From NCBI RefSeq assembly GCF_034424315.1, contig NZ_CP139972.1, forward strand, positions 1,860,001 through 1,924,000: a DNA stretch of 64,000 bases. Reading direction: 5' to 3'. The stretch's first letter is position 1; the number at the start of each line of letters is the position of its first letter. The translations under genes were made by a program, and so were the position numbers. Under the pieces are notes generated by a model that saw nothing but the letters and a program-made list of their open reading frames with translations, was not told the DNA's origin and made no database searches. The DNA comes from Chitinophaga sancti. GTDB lineage: Bacteria; Bacteroidota; Bacteroidia; Chitinophagales; Chitinophagaceae. Shown here piece by piece: positions 1 through 7,589 of the stretch.

Positions 1-366
1 TTTCGCTTGCACATCCTCTGCTGCATCTGCCGTTAAACGATCCTGCAGCTGCTGCACCGCACCATAAAACCTGTACAAATAACTACAACTATTAGCTATT
101 GAATAAAAGCCATCCGGAACAGCTTCCGCAATAGATGCAAAGATACCTGTCCAGTCTTCTATCAAACGGGCTATTTGAAATTCTACATAACGAGTATCAT
201 GATCACCCCTCAATATTTCATCCGTATACTCGTATAGAGTCGCCTTCTTAAGATCCAGCCAATATTCTCCTTCCGTCAATCCAAACCAATCCATACTGGT
301 ATCCGGAGCATCACCCCATGGAACAATAAGATCCGGATGTTTCAATCTAAAATTAATGAGCGCCAT
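1..366 (-). CDS. Hypothetical protein, 3' end outside window
   Basis: An open frame of 122 codons runs from an ATG at 366 to the window edge without a stop, so the C-terminus is missing. The protein starts MALINFRLKHPDL and is rich in Trp, Tyr and acidic residues. It has no signal peptide or membrane segment in the visible part, so it is probably cytoplasmic. I do not recognise the family with certainty; it has the look of the small DUF-type immunity or accessory proteins found near the ends of accessory loci, but nothing in the sequence proves that. A hairpin terminator at 417-437 separates it from the gene upstream, so it probably has its own promoter in the roughly 50 bases before the ATG. 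Confidence 0.6.
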   Translation of the reverse strand, partial: MALINFRLKHPDLIVPWGDAPDTSMDWFGLTEGEYWLDLKKATLYEYTDEILRGDHDTRYVEFQIARLIEDWTGIFASIAEAVPDGFYSIANSCSYLYRFYGAVQQLQDRLTADAAEDVQAK

Positions 367-416
367 AGATAATTAAAACAGCAAAGTAATATAAAAAGCG
401 CGAAACGAACAGCCAT

Positions 417-437
417 AAAAAAACCGCTCTGAGAGCG
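417..437 (-). terminator. Rho-independent terminator of the 447-1274 gene
   Basis: On the minus strand a CGCTC/GAGCG stem (433-437 with 425-429, loop of three bases) is followed by a run of seven T (423-417). It lies just after the stop codon of the 447-1274 gene. Confidence 0.65.
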
Positions 438-446
438 AGCCTATAT

Positions 447-1274
447 CTACGACCTTGAAAACCAGATCTCATACGTTCCCACCTTCCCCTTCTTCACCTT
501 CACAGGATCATCCTTTATCTTCAATCCCAGGTTCATCGCCTTCAACTCAGTTATCAAACGCAATGCCCCCGCCAGGTCATCCTCCCCATAATACCTCACT
601 TCCGTACTACCTGGTATATACAATCCCTTCCTACCCACATTCTCCACTCCCGGTGCGTTAAAACCTCCTCCATTCAAATTCGCTCTTAAATCATTCCCCC
701 GCTTTCGCTGATCCTCATCCGCAATCTGTATATACACCGTCTGAGGTATCGTCTTAACAGTCGATGCCAAAGGCGCCTCCAATTGCTCTATCCGCATATC
801 CAGTTCCGCCTTTTTCTGCTCCTGTGCAGGTGTCAGTTTGGGCAAAGTATCCAGCACGGCCTGTTCCTTTTTATCCTGTAAATACTTCTCATATTCAATC
901 TTAGTCGTATCATAATACGCTCTCCAGGCCTCCTGCAATGGCCCACTCGGCGCAACGACAGAGAAATACCTCGATAACAAAAACCGCTTGGCAATACCAT
1001 CCACGTTCTCCACCTCATCCACATACTTACCAAAATATTCTATCTCCTTTACATCCTGCTCCCGTTCCTTAAACAGATCCGACACAATCAATGTAACCGT
1101 GCCTATGGCCACCGTCACAATTGCGTACTTAAACAACTCAATCATTTTTTCCAGCTTATCCGTCGGGATCTTCCCTTTTAAGATAACACGGTAAGCCACC
1201 ACCATCGCAACGACAGTGATAATAATGAACAAACCATAAAAGAGGAATGAAACACGTCCGGTATTTTCTAACAT
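447..1274 (-). CDS. Hypothetical inner-membrane protein
   Basis: The protein is 275 residues if translation starts at the ATG at 1274. A longer reading is possible from a TTG at 1334 but adds 20 polar residues without obvious function. Two hydrophobic helices sit close to the N-terminus (roughly residues 10-30 and 47-66). They are followed by a long soluble region rich in Lys, Glu and Asp with a coiled-coil-like stretch (LTPAQEQKKAELDMRIEQLE). The last 90 residues contain short beta-rich segments such as TVYIQIADE and KGLYIPGSTEVRYY. The layout suggests a membrane-anchored cytoplasmic or periplasmic domain. I do not recognise the family. It has a dedicated terminator downstream and stands alone. 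Confidence 0.65.
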   Translation of the reverse strand: MLENTGRVSFLFYGLFIIITVVAMVVAYRVILKGKIPTDKLEKMIELFKYAIVTVAIGTVTLIVSDLFKEREQDVKEIEYFGKYVDEVENVDGIAKRFLLSRYFSVVAPSGPLQEAWRAYYDTTKIEYEKYLQDKKEQAVLDTLPKLTPAQEQKKAELDMRIEQLEAPLASTVKTIPQTVYIQIADEDQRKRGNDLRANLNGGGFNAPGVENVGRKGLYIPGSTEVRYYGEDDLAGALRLITELKAMNLGLKIKDDPVKVKKGKVGTYEIWFSRS

Positions 1275-1673
1275 ACGATTGGGGTTGGTTGATAATTGAA
1301 TGTACGAAGTTCCAGCAATTATATTATTTCGCAAATACCAACTACTTTGTATTTTCTAGCAGCAGCACCGCATCAATTATGTAATACAACTATAACTTTC
1401 CTTTCCATGACGTGATTGCAGGCAGTACACTTCATTCAAACGATTCCTTTGAAACCGCAAAATACCAGCCTTCCGGGAATGTATATAACTGCTTTCCTAA
1501 AACACAGTGCGCCCCTGGCAGGAACACAAGGAAAGACCTTGGGTTTAGCAAAGGAGACGGCTACATAATGCGTCATAAAATATTATCCTGCGCGAAAAAA
1601 CTGCGTACAGGCCATCCTAAAGTCCGGCCTGATCAGGGTTTTACTATATGATTTCAATCTTACAAAGCCCCAT
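1275..1673. other. About 400-bp stretch with no convincing gene
   Basis: A plus-strand frame from a GTG at 1412 to 1651 is open for 79 codons, but its composition is not protein-like and no start signal is visible. On the minus strand short protein-like stretches (for example QLYTFPEGWYFAVSKE) are broken by stops, so a decayed gene is possible. Apart from the upstream region of the 447-1274 gene I see nothing definite here. Confidence 0.35.
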
Positions 1674-1708
1674 AAAAAAAGCTTGTATCAATAGCAATGA
1701 TACAAGCT
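1674..1708 (-). terminator. Strong terminator of the 1734-3029 gene
   Basis: A perfect 11-bp inverted repeat (1680-1690 with 1698-1708, arm AGCTTGTATCA, 7-base loop) is followed on the minus strand by a run of T (1680-1674). It is placed 26 bases after the stop codon of the secreted-protein gene. Confidence 0.85.
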
Positions 1709-1733
1709 CCCGGCAACGACTATACAAACTTTA

Positions 1734-3029
1734 TCACCGTACATCCTTCAGGTCTACATCCACCTTATCTCCATCTTTACGGATCCTTACTTTCATCTCT
1801 ATTTCGGCAGTCGCCCCGGTTGATGCATTGGCTGTATTATAAACATTATTAGATGACAACACTGCCCCACTCGGATGCATCAGGTAGGAAGTTCCTGCAT
1901 AATAACTGTAAGAGTACTGATGCGTATAACCAAAAGTGGTGATCAATATATACTCACCCGGCATCAGGTTTGTAAACTCAAAATGCCCTTTATCATCATA
2001 CACAGTCGTCTTCCTGATACAATCCGATACATTTGGATCGATCGGTACCTGCGGCAACTTATTCTTTTTGGCGATCTTCTTATTGACCGCCTTCCATTCT
2101 TCCAGGTAGTCTGAATTAGGAATGATAGACACAACTGTGCCTTTGGGTGCATACTGCGCCCTGTTAATGTTCACCACAGCTACCTTGCTCCTGCCATGAT
2201 CCCTGGCAAAAGCAGTACCTGTGATTACGCTGTTTCCTTTCTCTAATTGCTGCAAAGACAATTCCTTGTCAAACCTGGCAGCGATGGGCTGATAATCCAG
2301 TTCCTCATTTACACATACTTCCGTTATCCCCCCTCCGGCAGGCATTTCACGCTGCCAGATGCGGTGATCTTTTTTATCTATGATGTAGGTGTAAACAGCA
2401 CCGCTTTCCTCCTCCAATACACTTACCAGCCAGGTTTCGTGATTCCCTGTTTTAGGAGAGCGATGGATATAGCTTTTTACATCTTTAATGATGTAGTTGG
2501 ATAATATACTATCCGGGTTATTAACGTAGTAAAATTCACGGATCGTTGCCTTGTAACCTACATCCAGGGGCAAGGTGGTAAAGAGCAATTCAGCTACATT
2601 GAAATCGACAAATTTACCAGCGGGTTTCATGGAGATCTGCTTGTCCTTATCGCCATTCAGGAAATGATTTTTGCCGGTGATATTGGCTCCAAAACTCAGC
2701 TCCAGTATACTTTTAGTTCCTTCTGACTTATAGCTCAGTGGTTCCAGTGTTGTTGCATTGGCTACAGAGGTTCGTTTTTTATACCGCTCATTTTTTTCAT
2801 CCTTGTAGTCGGTCACCAGTTTCAGCTCATTCCCAAGAATTGTTACATCATTTGTATAAGTACCCTTATTCGTCCAGGTTGTACCTTTTACATAATAGAT
2901 AGTGAACAATGTTCTTTCGGATTTTAAGCGGGAAGTGTTGATGTCCGGGCTGCCGGGAAAAATGGTTTTTTGTCCGAAGCTGGCAATAGGAAATAACAAT
3001 AGACATATAGGTTTCAATAAAGTGCGCAT
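1734..3029 (-). CDS. Secreted protein with C-terminal carboxypeptidase-regulatory-like fold
   Basis: The ATG at 3029 gives 431 residues beginning with a clear signal peptide (MRTLLKPICLLLFPIASFGQ). The longer frame from 3065 would bury that signal, so the later start is preferred. The first 250 residues are beta-rich and resemble DUF3108-type lipoprotein-like domains (RTLFTIYYVKGTTW, AELLFTTLPLDVGY). Residues of about 275-400 contain an Ig-like CarboxypepD_reg-type pattern (TTVYDDKGHFEFTNLMPGEY) of the kind found in Bacteroidota surface proteins. Export to the periplasm or surface is likely; the function is unknown. It lies 65 bases after the Rrf2 gene of the upstream operon with no visible terminator between them, so read-through is possible. 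A strong terminator follows. Confidence 0.75.
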   Translation of the reverse strand: MRTLLKPICLLLFPIASFGQKTIFPGSPDINTSRLKSERTLFTIYYVKGTTWTNKGTYTNDVTILGNELKLVTDYKDEKNERYKKRTSVANATTLEPLSYKSEGTKSILELSFGANITGKNHFLNGDKDKQISMKPAGKFVDFNVAELLFTTLPLDVGYKATIREFYYVNNPDSILSNYIIKDVKSYIHRSPKTGNHETWLVSVLEEESGAVYTYIIDKKDHRIWQREMPAGGGITEVCVNEELDYQPIAARFDKELSLQQLEKGNSVITGTAFARDHGRSKVAVVNINRAQYAPKGTVVSIIPNSDYLEEWKAVNKKIAKKNKLPQVPIDPNVSDCIRKTTVYDDKGHFEFTNLMPGEYILITTFGYTHQYSYSYYAGTSYLMHPSGAVLSSNNVYNTANASTGATAEIEMKVRIRKDGDKVDVDLKDVR

Positions 3030-3094
3030 GGGTCCTTGTTTACGTGCAATAATCTGAAAGGGCAAAAATACTCAATTAAATGATATTTTAACTA

Positions 3095-3526
3095 CTACCC
3101 TATCAGGTACGCCACTCCGCTATTTACCGGCTCACGTAAATCTTCGATCCGCTTCGTATTAAATAACTGTTCTACCAGCTCCCTCGCTACCTTATATTCA
3201 TGGTGGATCGGACAGGGTCGCGTAGCCGAACACTTACTCAGGCCCAGTCCACACTCCTTAAACACCTGTCTGCCATCTATCGCATCCACAATAGCCATGA
3301 CCGGCTGTTTCATCTGCTCCCCGGAAATATAAAACCCACCTGCCGGCCCTTTCATACTCCTGATCACCCCTTGCTTTACCAATACCTGCAGCATCTTGCC
3401 CACCGTATGCTCACTGGCACCTATACACTCCGCAATTTCTTTAATACCCGCATTCTCCCCGCTATTATGTCTGGACGACAAATAAATTGCCGCCTTAATA
3501 GCCATCTTACATGTGAAGCTAAGCAT
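3095..3526 (-). CDS. Rrf2-family transcriptional regulator (NsrR/IscR-like)
   Basis: This 143-residue protein has the Rrf2 architecture: an N-terminal winged helix (about residues 5-70, including IKEIAECIGASEHTVGKML and the wing GPAGGFY) and a cysteine patch at C92, C99 and C105. In IscR and NsrR, cysteines at this site hold an Fe-S cluster that senses iron-sulfur status or nitric oxide. The spacing here, C-x6-C-x5-C, differs slightly from E. coli IscR. Family knowledge suggests a cluster-dependent repressor or activator. As the last gene of a six-gene operon it probably controls its own operon; that is inferred from context. The gene starts 4 bases after the stop of the DUF59 gene. Confidence 0.88.
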   Translation of the reverse strand: MLSFTCKMAIKAAIYLSSRHNSGENAGIKEIAECIGASEHTVGKMLQVLVKQGVIRSMKGPAGGFYISGEQMKQPVMAIVDAIDGRQVFKECGLGLSKCSATRPCPIHHEYKVARELVEQLFNTKRIEDLREPVNSGVAYLIG

Positions 3527-3530
3527 CAGA

Positions 3531-3845
3531 TTACCTGTTTAAAAATTCCTGACCTTCTGCTGATATCATTTCCATACTCCATGCCGGTTCAAACGTCACT
3601 GTTATCTCAATAACATACTCCGGGTAGGACAATTCCAGCCTGCTTTTCACTGAATCTACGATTGACTGCCCCATCGGACAATACTGTGTACTCAAAGTCA
3701 TTAGCACCAATATCTTCTTTGCATCTTCATCCACACTGAGTTCATAGATCAAACCCATATCTACCACATTCAATCCTACTTCAGGATCAAATACCCATCG
3801 CAACGCAGCAAGCGCTTCAATGGCTTTTTCCGTATGCGCGATCAT
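3531..3845 (-). CDS. SufT-like / MIP18-family (DUF59) metal-sulfur assembly protein
   Basis: A 104-residue protein with the DUF59 signature: DPEVGLNVVDMGLIYE near residues 20-35 and a conserved cysteine at position 56 (LSTQYCPMG). Members of this family (SufT, PaaD, human MIP18) help mature or repair Fe-S proteins. The start codon overlaps the stop of the upstream membrane-protein gene by four bases (3842-3845), which indicates translational coupling. Next to an Rrf2 Fe-S regulator and stress-type partners, a role in repairing clusters damaged by nitric oxide or oxygen is plausible but inferred. Confidence 0.85.
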   Translation of the reverse strand: MIAHTEKAIEALAALRWVFDPEVGLNVVDMGLIYELSVDEDAKKILVLMTLSTQYCPMGQSIVDSVKSRLELSYPEYVIEITVTFEPAWSMEMISAEGQEFLNR

Positions 3846-5113
3846 AGCATAATGTCTTTATGAAAGAGTAATTTAAAAACGTTCGCATTATAAAGAAAAG
3901 CACACAGCAATAATAACAGCGCACCTGTCTTCATCGCCAATCCATTTGGAATAACAATACCTGCCGCAAAAACAAAAAATCCAATTATAAAACAAAGGGC
4001 CATACTATTAAAAAGCTTACTGCTAAAGAGTTCTTTCGGGGATGGTGTCGCCCCTGTTCCCGCCCTGGCATGATATACCTTGTTCCAGATAATAAATGGC
4101 AACGTCTTAAAAGTCATACCTAAAATAATGGCCGTCAACCACCCAAAGAAAATCGTAAAACCATAAGCCAGCACCAGGTGTACATCTGTAGAAAAAGAGA
4201 TAAGCGTGACGATGACCGCAATCAAAAAGACCAGTGGCAATACCATCATCATTACAGCGAGCAGGGAGATCTTCATTTCTTCGTCTATCTGTCTGCGGAT
4301 CCTTACGTGGTAAGCCTTCCTGCAATAGATTCCAAACAACACAATGGCCAGTGCCACACACACTACAGGAATCATATAAAACACCAGCGGCGCATCTTTC
4401 AGGAAAATAAAAATAAACGCAATCAGTCCACCATTGATCAGGCCGTAGCTACTCCATAGTATACGGGGATGCTCGTATTTAGAGATCAGGAACATGGGGA
4501 TCAGGCGTGAACCTACTCCAATCACCAACAGTAAAAACCATCCTGCTATCCCTACATGTGCATGCAGGGAAAGATAATGCAGTGAACCATCCGGCAGTAA
4601 ATTCTCCGTAAAATTACAGATCAGTAAACCACCTATCAGCGTAGTAAAAACAAGCCAACCCGTAGCTGTAAGCATAAAGATCGCCTGTATATTTTCCTTC
4701 TTCGTCTTTACAATGCTCATCACTACATTCACAAAAAACACCAACACACCCGCATTGATCAGCAATGCACCATACTTTGCCGGCCAACCCATATCAAAAA
4801 TATAAAAGGCCCATACTAACAACACAATACCAATTCCCGTAAATACAAACGCCAGGTAAGCCAGCTTAACACTATACAATTCCCCCTCAATCAATACCGG
4901 CAATAACTGGTGACTTGCCCCCAAAATAATCATGGTACCCCATCCCAGCGCCATCGTATGTGTAATAGCCAGGATATGCGGCTGGAAGTAGTGGCCCGAA
5001 AACTCCCCGGAACTGGTAAACAACATGAGGGTAGCGATGAGAAATGCAAGCCCCGCGTATACATAAAATGGTACCACCACGCGATGGGTAGTGGTGTAAA
5101 TAACATCACTCAT
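3842..5113 (-). CDS. Polytopic NnrS / haem-copper-oxidase-like membrane protein
   Basis: A 423-residue protein with about twelve hydrophobic helices. Conserved-looking histidines stand in membrane segments near the N-terminus (H41, H46, H52, H68; motif ITHTMALGWGTMIILGASHQ) and in the middle (LSLHAHVGIAGWFLLL, about residues 178-200). This pattern recalls the COX1-like and NnrS families, in which histidines bind haem or metal and which are linked to nitric-oxide metabolism or resistance. It lacks several oxidase-specific segments, so a true terminal oxidase is unlikely. It overlaps its neighbours on both sides (TGATG with the DUF2249 gene, ATGA with the DUF59 gene) and is therefore part of the same operon. 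The exact substrate is unknown. Confidence 0.72.
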   Translation of the reverse strand: MSDVIYTTTHRVVVPFYVYAGLAFLIATLMLFTSSGEFSGHYFQPHILAITHTMALGWGTMIILGASHQLLPVLIEGELYSVKLAYLAFVFTGIGIVLLVWAFYIFDMGWPAKYGALLINAGVLVFFVNVVMSIVKTKKENIQAIFMLTATGWLVFTTLIGGLLICNFTENLLPDGSLHYLSLHAHVGIAGWFLLLVIGVGSRLIPMFLISKYEHPRILWSSYGLINGGLIAFIFIFLKDAPLVFYMIPVVCVALAIVLFGIYCRKAYHVRIRRQIDEEMKISLLAVMMMVLPLVFLIAVIVTLISFSTDVHLVLAYGFTIFFGWLTAIILGMTFKTLPFIIWNKVYHARAGTGATPSPKELFSSKLFNSMALCFIIGFFVFAAGIVIPNGLAMKTGALLLLLCAFLYNANVFKLLFHKDIML

Positions 5114-5901
5114 CAGTTCCTGAAAATTAATAGGTGTACTTCATCACTTGCAAGCTCCTTTGCCCTGTACTCAAATCCACGCTGCGCCAGTTCGGGTAAC
5201 AGAAATACCGGGATCCGTTTATGATAGACAAACAAGGCCTTATCTTCCGGCAAGGTATCCAGGCTCTCCAGGATGGTATGCATTGGCAAGGGCATCTGCA
5301 ATGCACGCACATCAATTGTTTGCAATTTGTTTTCAAATCTTTTCAATGCTTCCTCCCAGTTACCCGCCTGCACTTTTATATTGATGTCAGCATTTTTATA
5401 AAACCAGGTTTCTACCAGGTCCTCTTCGATGTGGTCTGCATATGCCTCAAAACCCTGTTTCTTCAATAAGATCATTAAAGGCGTTGGTTCGAATGTGTTG
5501 ACTATTTTTAAAACCTGCCCGGCCTGGATCGTTTTGATTGTTTGCAGGATGAGACTCAACGGATCTTCTCCTGCAGCAATAACAGGGCGCACATCGAGTA
5601 CCACTACCTGTTCCTCATCTAACGATTGAATAAACGCAGGCAGTTCCTGTTCTTCTGCTGCATTAGCAGGTATAGCAGGATCAATTTCAAATCCCAGCGG
5701 AGCTAGTTTCGTATAAAAATCAGTTACCTGGCAGCCTCCAATCTTACTGGCCATAGCAATGGTTGCACGGCCAGCCATGAGTTTTCTCAGGATGGGATTG
5801 CGCAGTTTCTCAAATTTCGGTGAAATGCTAACGATAGCATCCAGCGACGCCGGGTGATGTTTTAAGATGGCACCTATTTTTGTATTTTGATGAATGATCA
5901 T
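5113..5901 (-). CDS. DUF1858-DUF2249 protein
   Basis: This 262-residue soluble protein has three parts. Residues 1-75 match the DUF1858/ScdA-N type (HQNTKIGAILKHHPASLDAI). Residues of about 95-170 form a DUF2249 unit (VVVLDVRP, VLKIVNTFEPTPLMILLKKQ, VETWFYK), a TusA-like alpha/beta fold. Residues 175-262 form a second, more diverged DUF2249 unit (TIDVRALQMPLPMHTILESL, HVYHK-like segment, EVHLLIFRN). Such proteins occur with hemerythrins, ScdA/Ric iron-repair proteins and nitrite or NO genes. It sits 2 bases after the hemerythrin stop and overlaps the membrane-protein start by one base. The molecular role is unknown; sulfur or iron delivery is an inference from the fold. Confidence 0.82.
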   Translation of the reverse strand: MIIHQNTKIGAILKHHPASLDAIVSISPKFEKLRNPILRKLMAGRATIAMASKIGGCQVTDFYTKLAPLGFEIDPAIPANAAEEQELPAFIQSLDEEQVVVLDVRPVIAAGEDPLSLILQTIKTIQAGQVLKIVNTFEPTPLMILLKKQGFEAYADHIEEDLVETWFYKNADINIKVQAGNWEEALKRFENKLQTIDVRALQMPLPMHTILESLDTLPEDKALFVYHKRIPVFLLPELAQRGFEYRAKELASDEVHLLIFRN

Positions 5902-5903
5902 GT

Positions 5904-6347
5904 TCAGTTCTTTCTTCTGTTGGTGTGTTGTAACAATTGCTCCTGGTCTGCTGCACTCATATGTTCCTGCATATAATTAAAAAGCGTTCTCTCTTCAAAA
6001 CGGATATGTGCCTCCAGCAGATCTCCAAACTGCTGAAGCAGGGCCTTATCTGTCGTAGTTCTTTTGATCGATGCAATCAGGTTACAGATCGCCCTGTGCT
6101 CCCCTTCAGCCTGCTCACGCAATGGGTCTGCAGCATCCAGCTTACTAAACAAATAATCTTCTTCCTCTTTAAAATGCGCCTCCAGTTCATCATCGAAAAA
6201 CTCAATTACATATTTGCTGATCTTATCTGCGGGACTTACTTTCGCCAGGTCCTGCCTTATTTTCCAAACCAGTAATAAGCCAAAGTGGTGATCTTTGGAA
6301 AGTTGTATAAATGCTTTACTTCGCTTAATGGGTGTAGGCTTCTCCAT
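5904..6347 (-). CDS. Hemerythrin-domain protein
   Basis: A 147-residue four-helix protein with a hemerythrin-type ligand set: H20/H21, H58 with E62 (HFKEEE), H84 (EHRAI), and H114 with E118 (HIRFEE). This pattern binds a di-iron centre that can hold oxygen or nitric oxide, or act as iron donor in Fe-S repair (as in Ric/YtfE, which has an additional ScdA-N domain). Here the DUF1858-like domain is on the next gene rather than fused. The start overlaps the end of the DGC gene by 23 bases, which points to translational coupling. No signal peptide is present, so it is cytoplasmic. Confidence 0.88.
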   Translation of the reverse strand: MEKPTPIKRSKAFIQLSKDHHFGLLLVWKIRQDLAKVSPADKISKYVIEFFDDELEAHFKEEEDYLFSKLDAADPLREQAEGEHRAICNLIASIKRTTTDKALLQQFGDLLEAHIRFEERTLFNYMQEHMSAADQEQLLQHTNRRKN

Positions 6348-6693
6348 TGATTGATTTTTTTAACGCTTCCAGAATTACATTCGCCTGTTCCTGGTCAAAA
6401 TCCTCATGCTGTCTTTTGGACACACCCATACGGGATAGGTCCATCTCCAGGTCAGGTTGCAGGGAGTGATTAGCCAGGCATGCTTTGGTACAAGCCAGGG
6501 GGCAGCCATCTATGGCGATGATCTTTCTGCCACTCAGGGCCGTTTTGACCAGTTTCTTTACATTTCCGCCCACTCCTGCAATGCAGGACATTTCAGCTAT
6601 ACCCTGTCTGTCCAGTTGAATCGCCAGGTAATTAGCCATTTGCGCAGCACTGGAACAACCCGAGCAGGAATAAACAAGAGGAATTTTTTCCAT
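6325..6693 (-). CDS. DGC-family putative zinc-binding protein
   Basis: From the ATG at 6693 the protein has 122 residues; the longer frame needs a TTG at 6726 and adds eleven residues. It contains C10 and C13 (YSCSGCSS), C37, and the family motif IAIDGCPLACTKACL with C64, C68 and C72. The Asp-Gly-Cys motif and four or more conserved cysteines define the DGC family, suggested to bind zinc. Its function is unknown; members often lie near respiratory or redox genes. As first gene of the operon it marks the promoter side (6694-6760). On the minus strand a TACTTTTA element, close to the TAnnTTTG consensus, lies about 20 bases upstream of the ATG. Confidence 0.8.
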   Translation of the reverse strand: MEKIPLVYSCSGCSSAAQMANYLAIQLDRQGIAEMSCIAGVGGNVKKLVKTALSGRKIIAIDGCPLACTKACLANHSLQPDLEMDLSRMGVSKRQHEDFDQEQANVILEALKKSINGEAYTH

Positions 6694-6711
6694 AATCGCA
6701 CGTGTAATGGT

Positions 6712-6864
6712 ATAAAAGTACCGCAATACTTCTATGTACTGAATGATGAGGGTCAGGGAGAAAGGAAACTACTGTCAGGTGACCTGTCTGATGTACAGGA
6801 TCTTATATCCCACTATTTACGGGAGAATCAGGCTCCTTTCTTCGACCCGGATATACTTGGATAA
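6712..6864 (+). pseudogene. Short protein-like frame lacking a standard start
   Basis: The plus-strand frame ending with TAA at 6864 reads like genuine protein (QYFYVLNDEGQGERKLL, then a stretch ending APFFDPDILG) with codon use resembling neighbouring genes. There is no ATG, GTG or TTG in frame close to the beginning of this stretch; the only candidate near position 6712 is ATA. Further upstream the frame runs antisense through the DGC gene and looks random. It may be the remnant of a small gene or a small gene with an unusual start. It overlaps the promoter region of the divergent DGC operon. Confidence 0.3.
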
Positions 6865-6889
6865 GGGCATTATCGGTTCACTATAAGTA

Positions 6890-6940
6890 CACGATAAGGT
6901 CACTTCAATATCCAATCGATATTGAAGTGACCTTATCGTG
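6890..6940. repeat. 23-bp perfect inverted repeat (long hairpin)
   Basis: Arms 6890-6912 and 6918-6940 are perfectly complementary over 23 bases, separated by a 5-base loop (CAATC). No T-run follows on either strand, so it is not a standard terminator. It could end transcription of the small plus-strand frame, form a regulatory hairpin, or be a remnant of a palindromic element. Confidence 0.85.
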
Positions 6941-7043
6941 GTGTATTAGTACTCCGTTAGTGTAATAGATGAATAAGGTTCGCACTGAAGACGGCAAGCG
7001 CATGTCTTATTATAAAATGGATATATTCGCGAAAAGGAACAAC

Positions 7044-7523
7044 ATGCCCCCGGTTATCCAATTAAGAAAAACTATCATATCCGACTTAGCCCACTTTTTT
7101 ACCTTTCAGCTGGATCAGGAAGCAAATTATTTAGCCGCTTTTACCGCTAAAGACCCAGGCGATAGGGAGGCCTATCTGACTAAATATGCAAAATTCGTCG
7201 ATGACCCTACTATTCATATGTGCACCATCCTCGTCAATGATGTGATTACAGGTAGTATTGCGAAGTTTGTGATGCATGGAGATGCAGAGGTCACTTACTG
7301 GATCGACAAGGCATATTGGGGGCAGGGGATTGCCACTGCAGCACTCAGGCAATTGCTCAACGAGGTGAGTACCAGGCCGATCTTTGGTAGAGCGGCTTTT
7401 GATAATATTGGTTCTCAGAGAGTGTTGGAGAAATGTGGATTTGTAAAAGTGGGTACGGATAAGGGGTTTGCTAATGCAAGGCAGGCGGAGGTGGAAGAGG
7501 TGATTTACAAACTTGTCTATTAA
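7044..7523 (+). CDS. GNAT-family N-acetyltransferase
   Basis: The ATG at 7044 follows GAAAAGGAACAAC, a good ribosome-binding context, and gives 159 residues starting MPPVIQLRK. A longer frame from 6969 adds 25 residues without homology-like character. The fold markers are the acetyl-CoA pyrophosphate loop WGQGIATAALRQLL and the C-terminal FDNIGSQRVLEKCGFVKVG. This matches the RimJ/RimL type, which acetylates an amino group of a protein or small molecule; the substrate cannot be told. The gene stands alone between a long hairpin and a terminator region. Confidence 0.88.
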   Translation: MPPVIQLRKTIISDLAHFFTFQLDQEANYLAAFTAKDPGDREAYLTKYAKFVDDPTIHMCTILVNDVITGSIAKFVMHGDAEVTYWIDKAYWGQGIATAALRQLLNEVSTRPIFGRAAFDNIGSQRVLEKCGFVKVGTDKGFANARQAEVEEVIYKLVY

Positions 7524-7530
7524 AAGAGTA

Positions 7531-7568
7531 TAAAATAAAAAGGAGCTTTCAAATAAATTGAAAGCTCC
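7531..7568 (-). terminator. Terminator between GNAT and nifJ genes
   Basis: An 11-bp perfect inverted repeat (7542-7552 with 7558-7568, arm GGAGCTTTCAA, loop ATAAA) is followed on the minus strand by a T-rich run (7541-7531). It ends the nifJ operon and may also stop the convergent GNAT transcript. Confidence 0.85.
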
Positions 7569-7589
7569 CACCAAACATTATTAATTCGG

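Noticed and set aside
1412..1651. 79-codon plus-strand frame
   Set aside because: Starts with GTG, has no ribosome-binding context and no protein-like pattern.
3842..5113. True terminal oxidase subunit I
   Set aside because: Lacks the full set of haem-copper ligands and has no partner subunits; the NnrS-like call is safer.
5490..5510. GGTTCGAAT resembling a tRNA T-loop
   Set aside because: Lies within the DUF2249 coding frame and no cloverleaf can be built around it.
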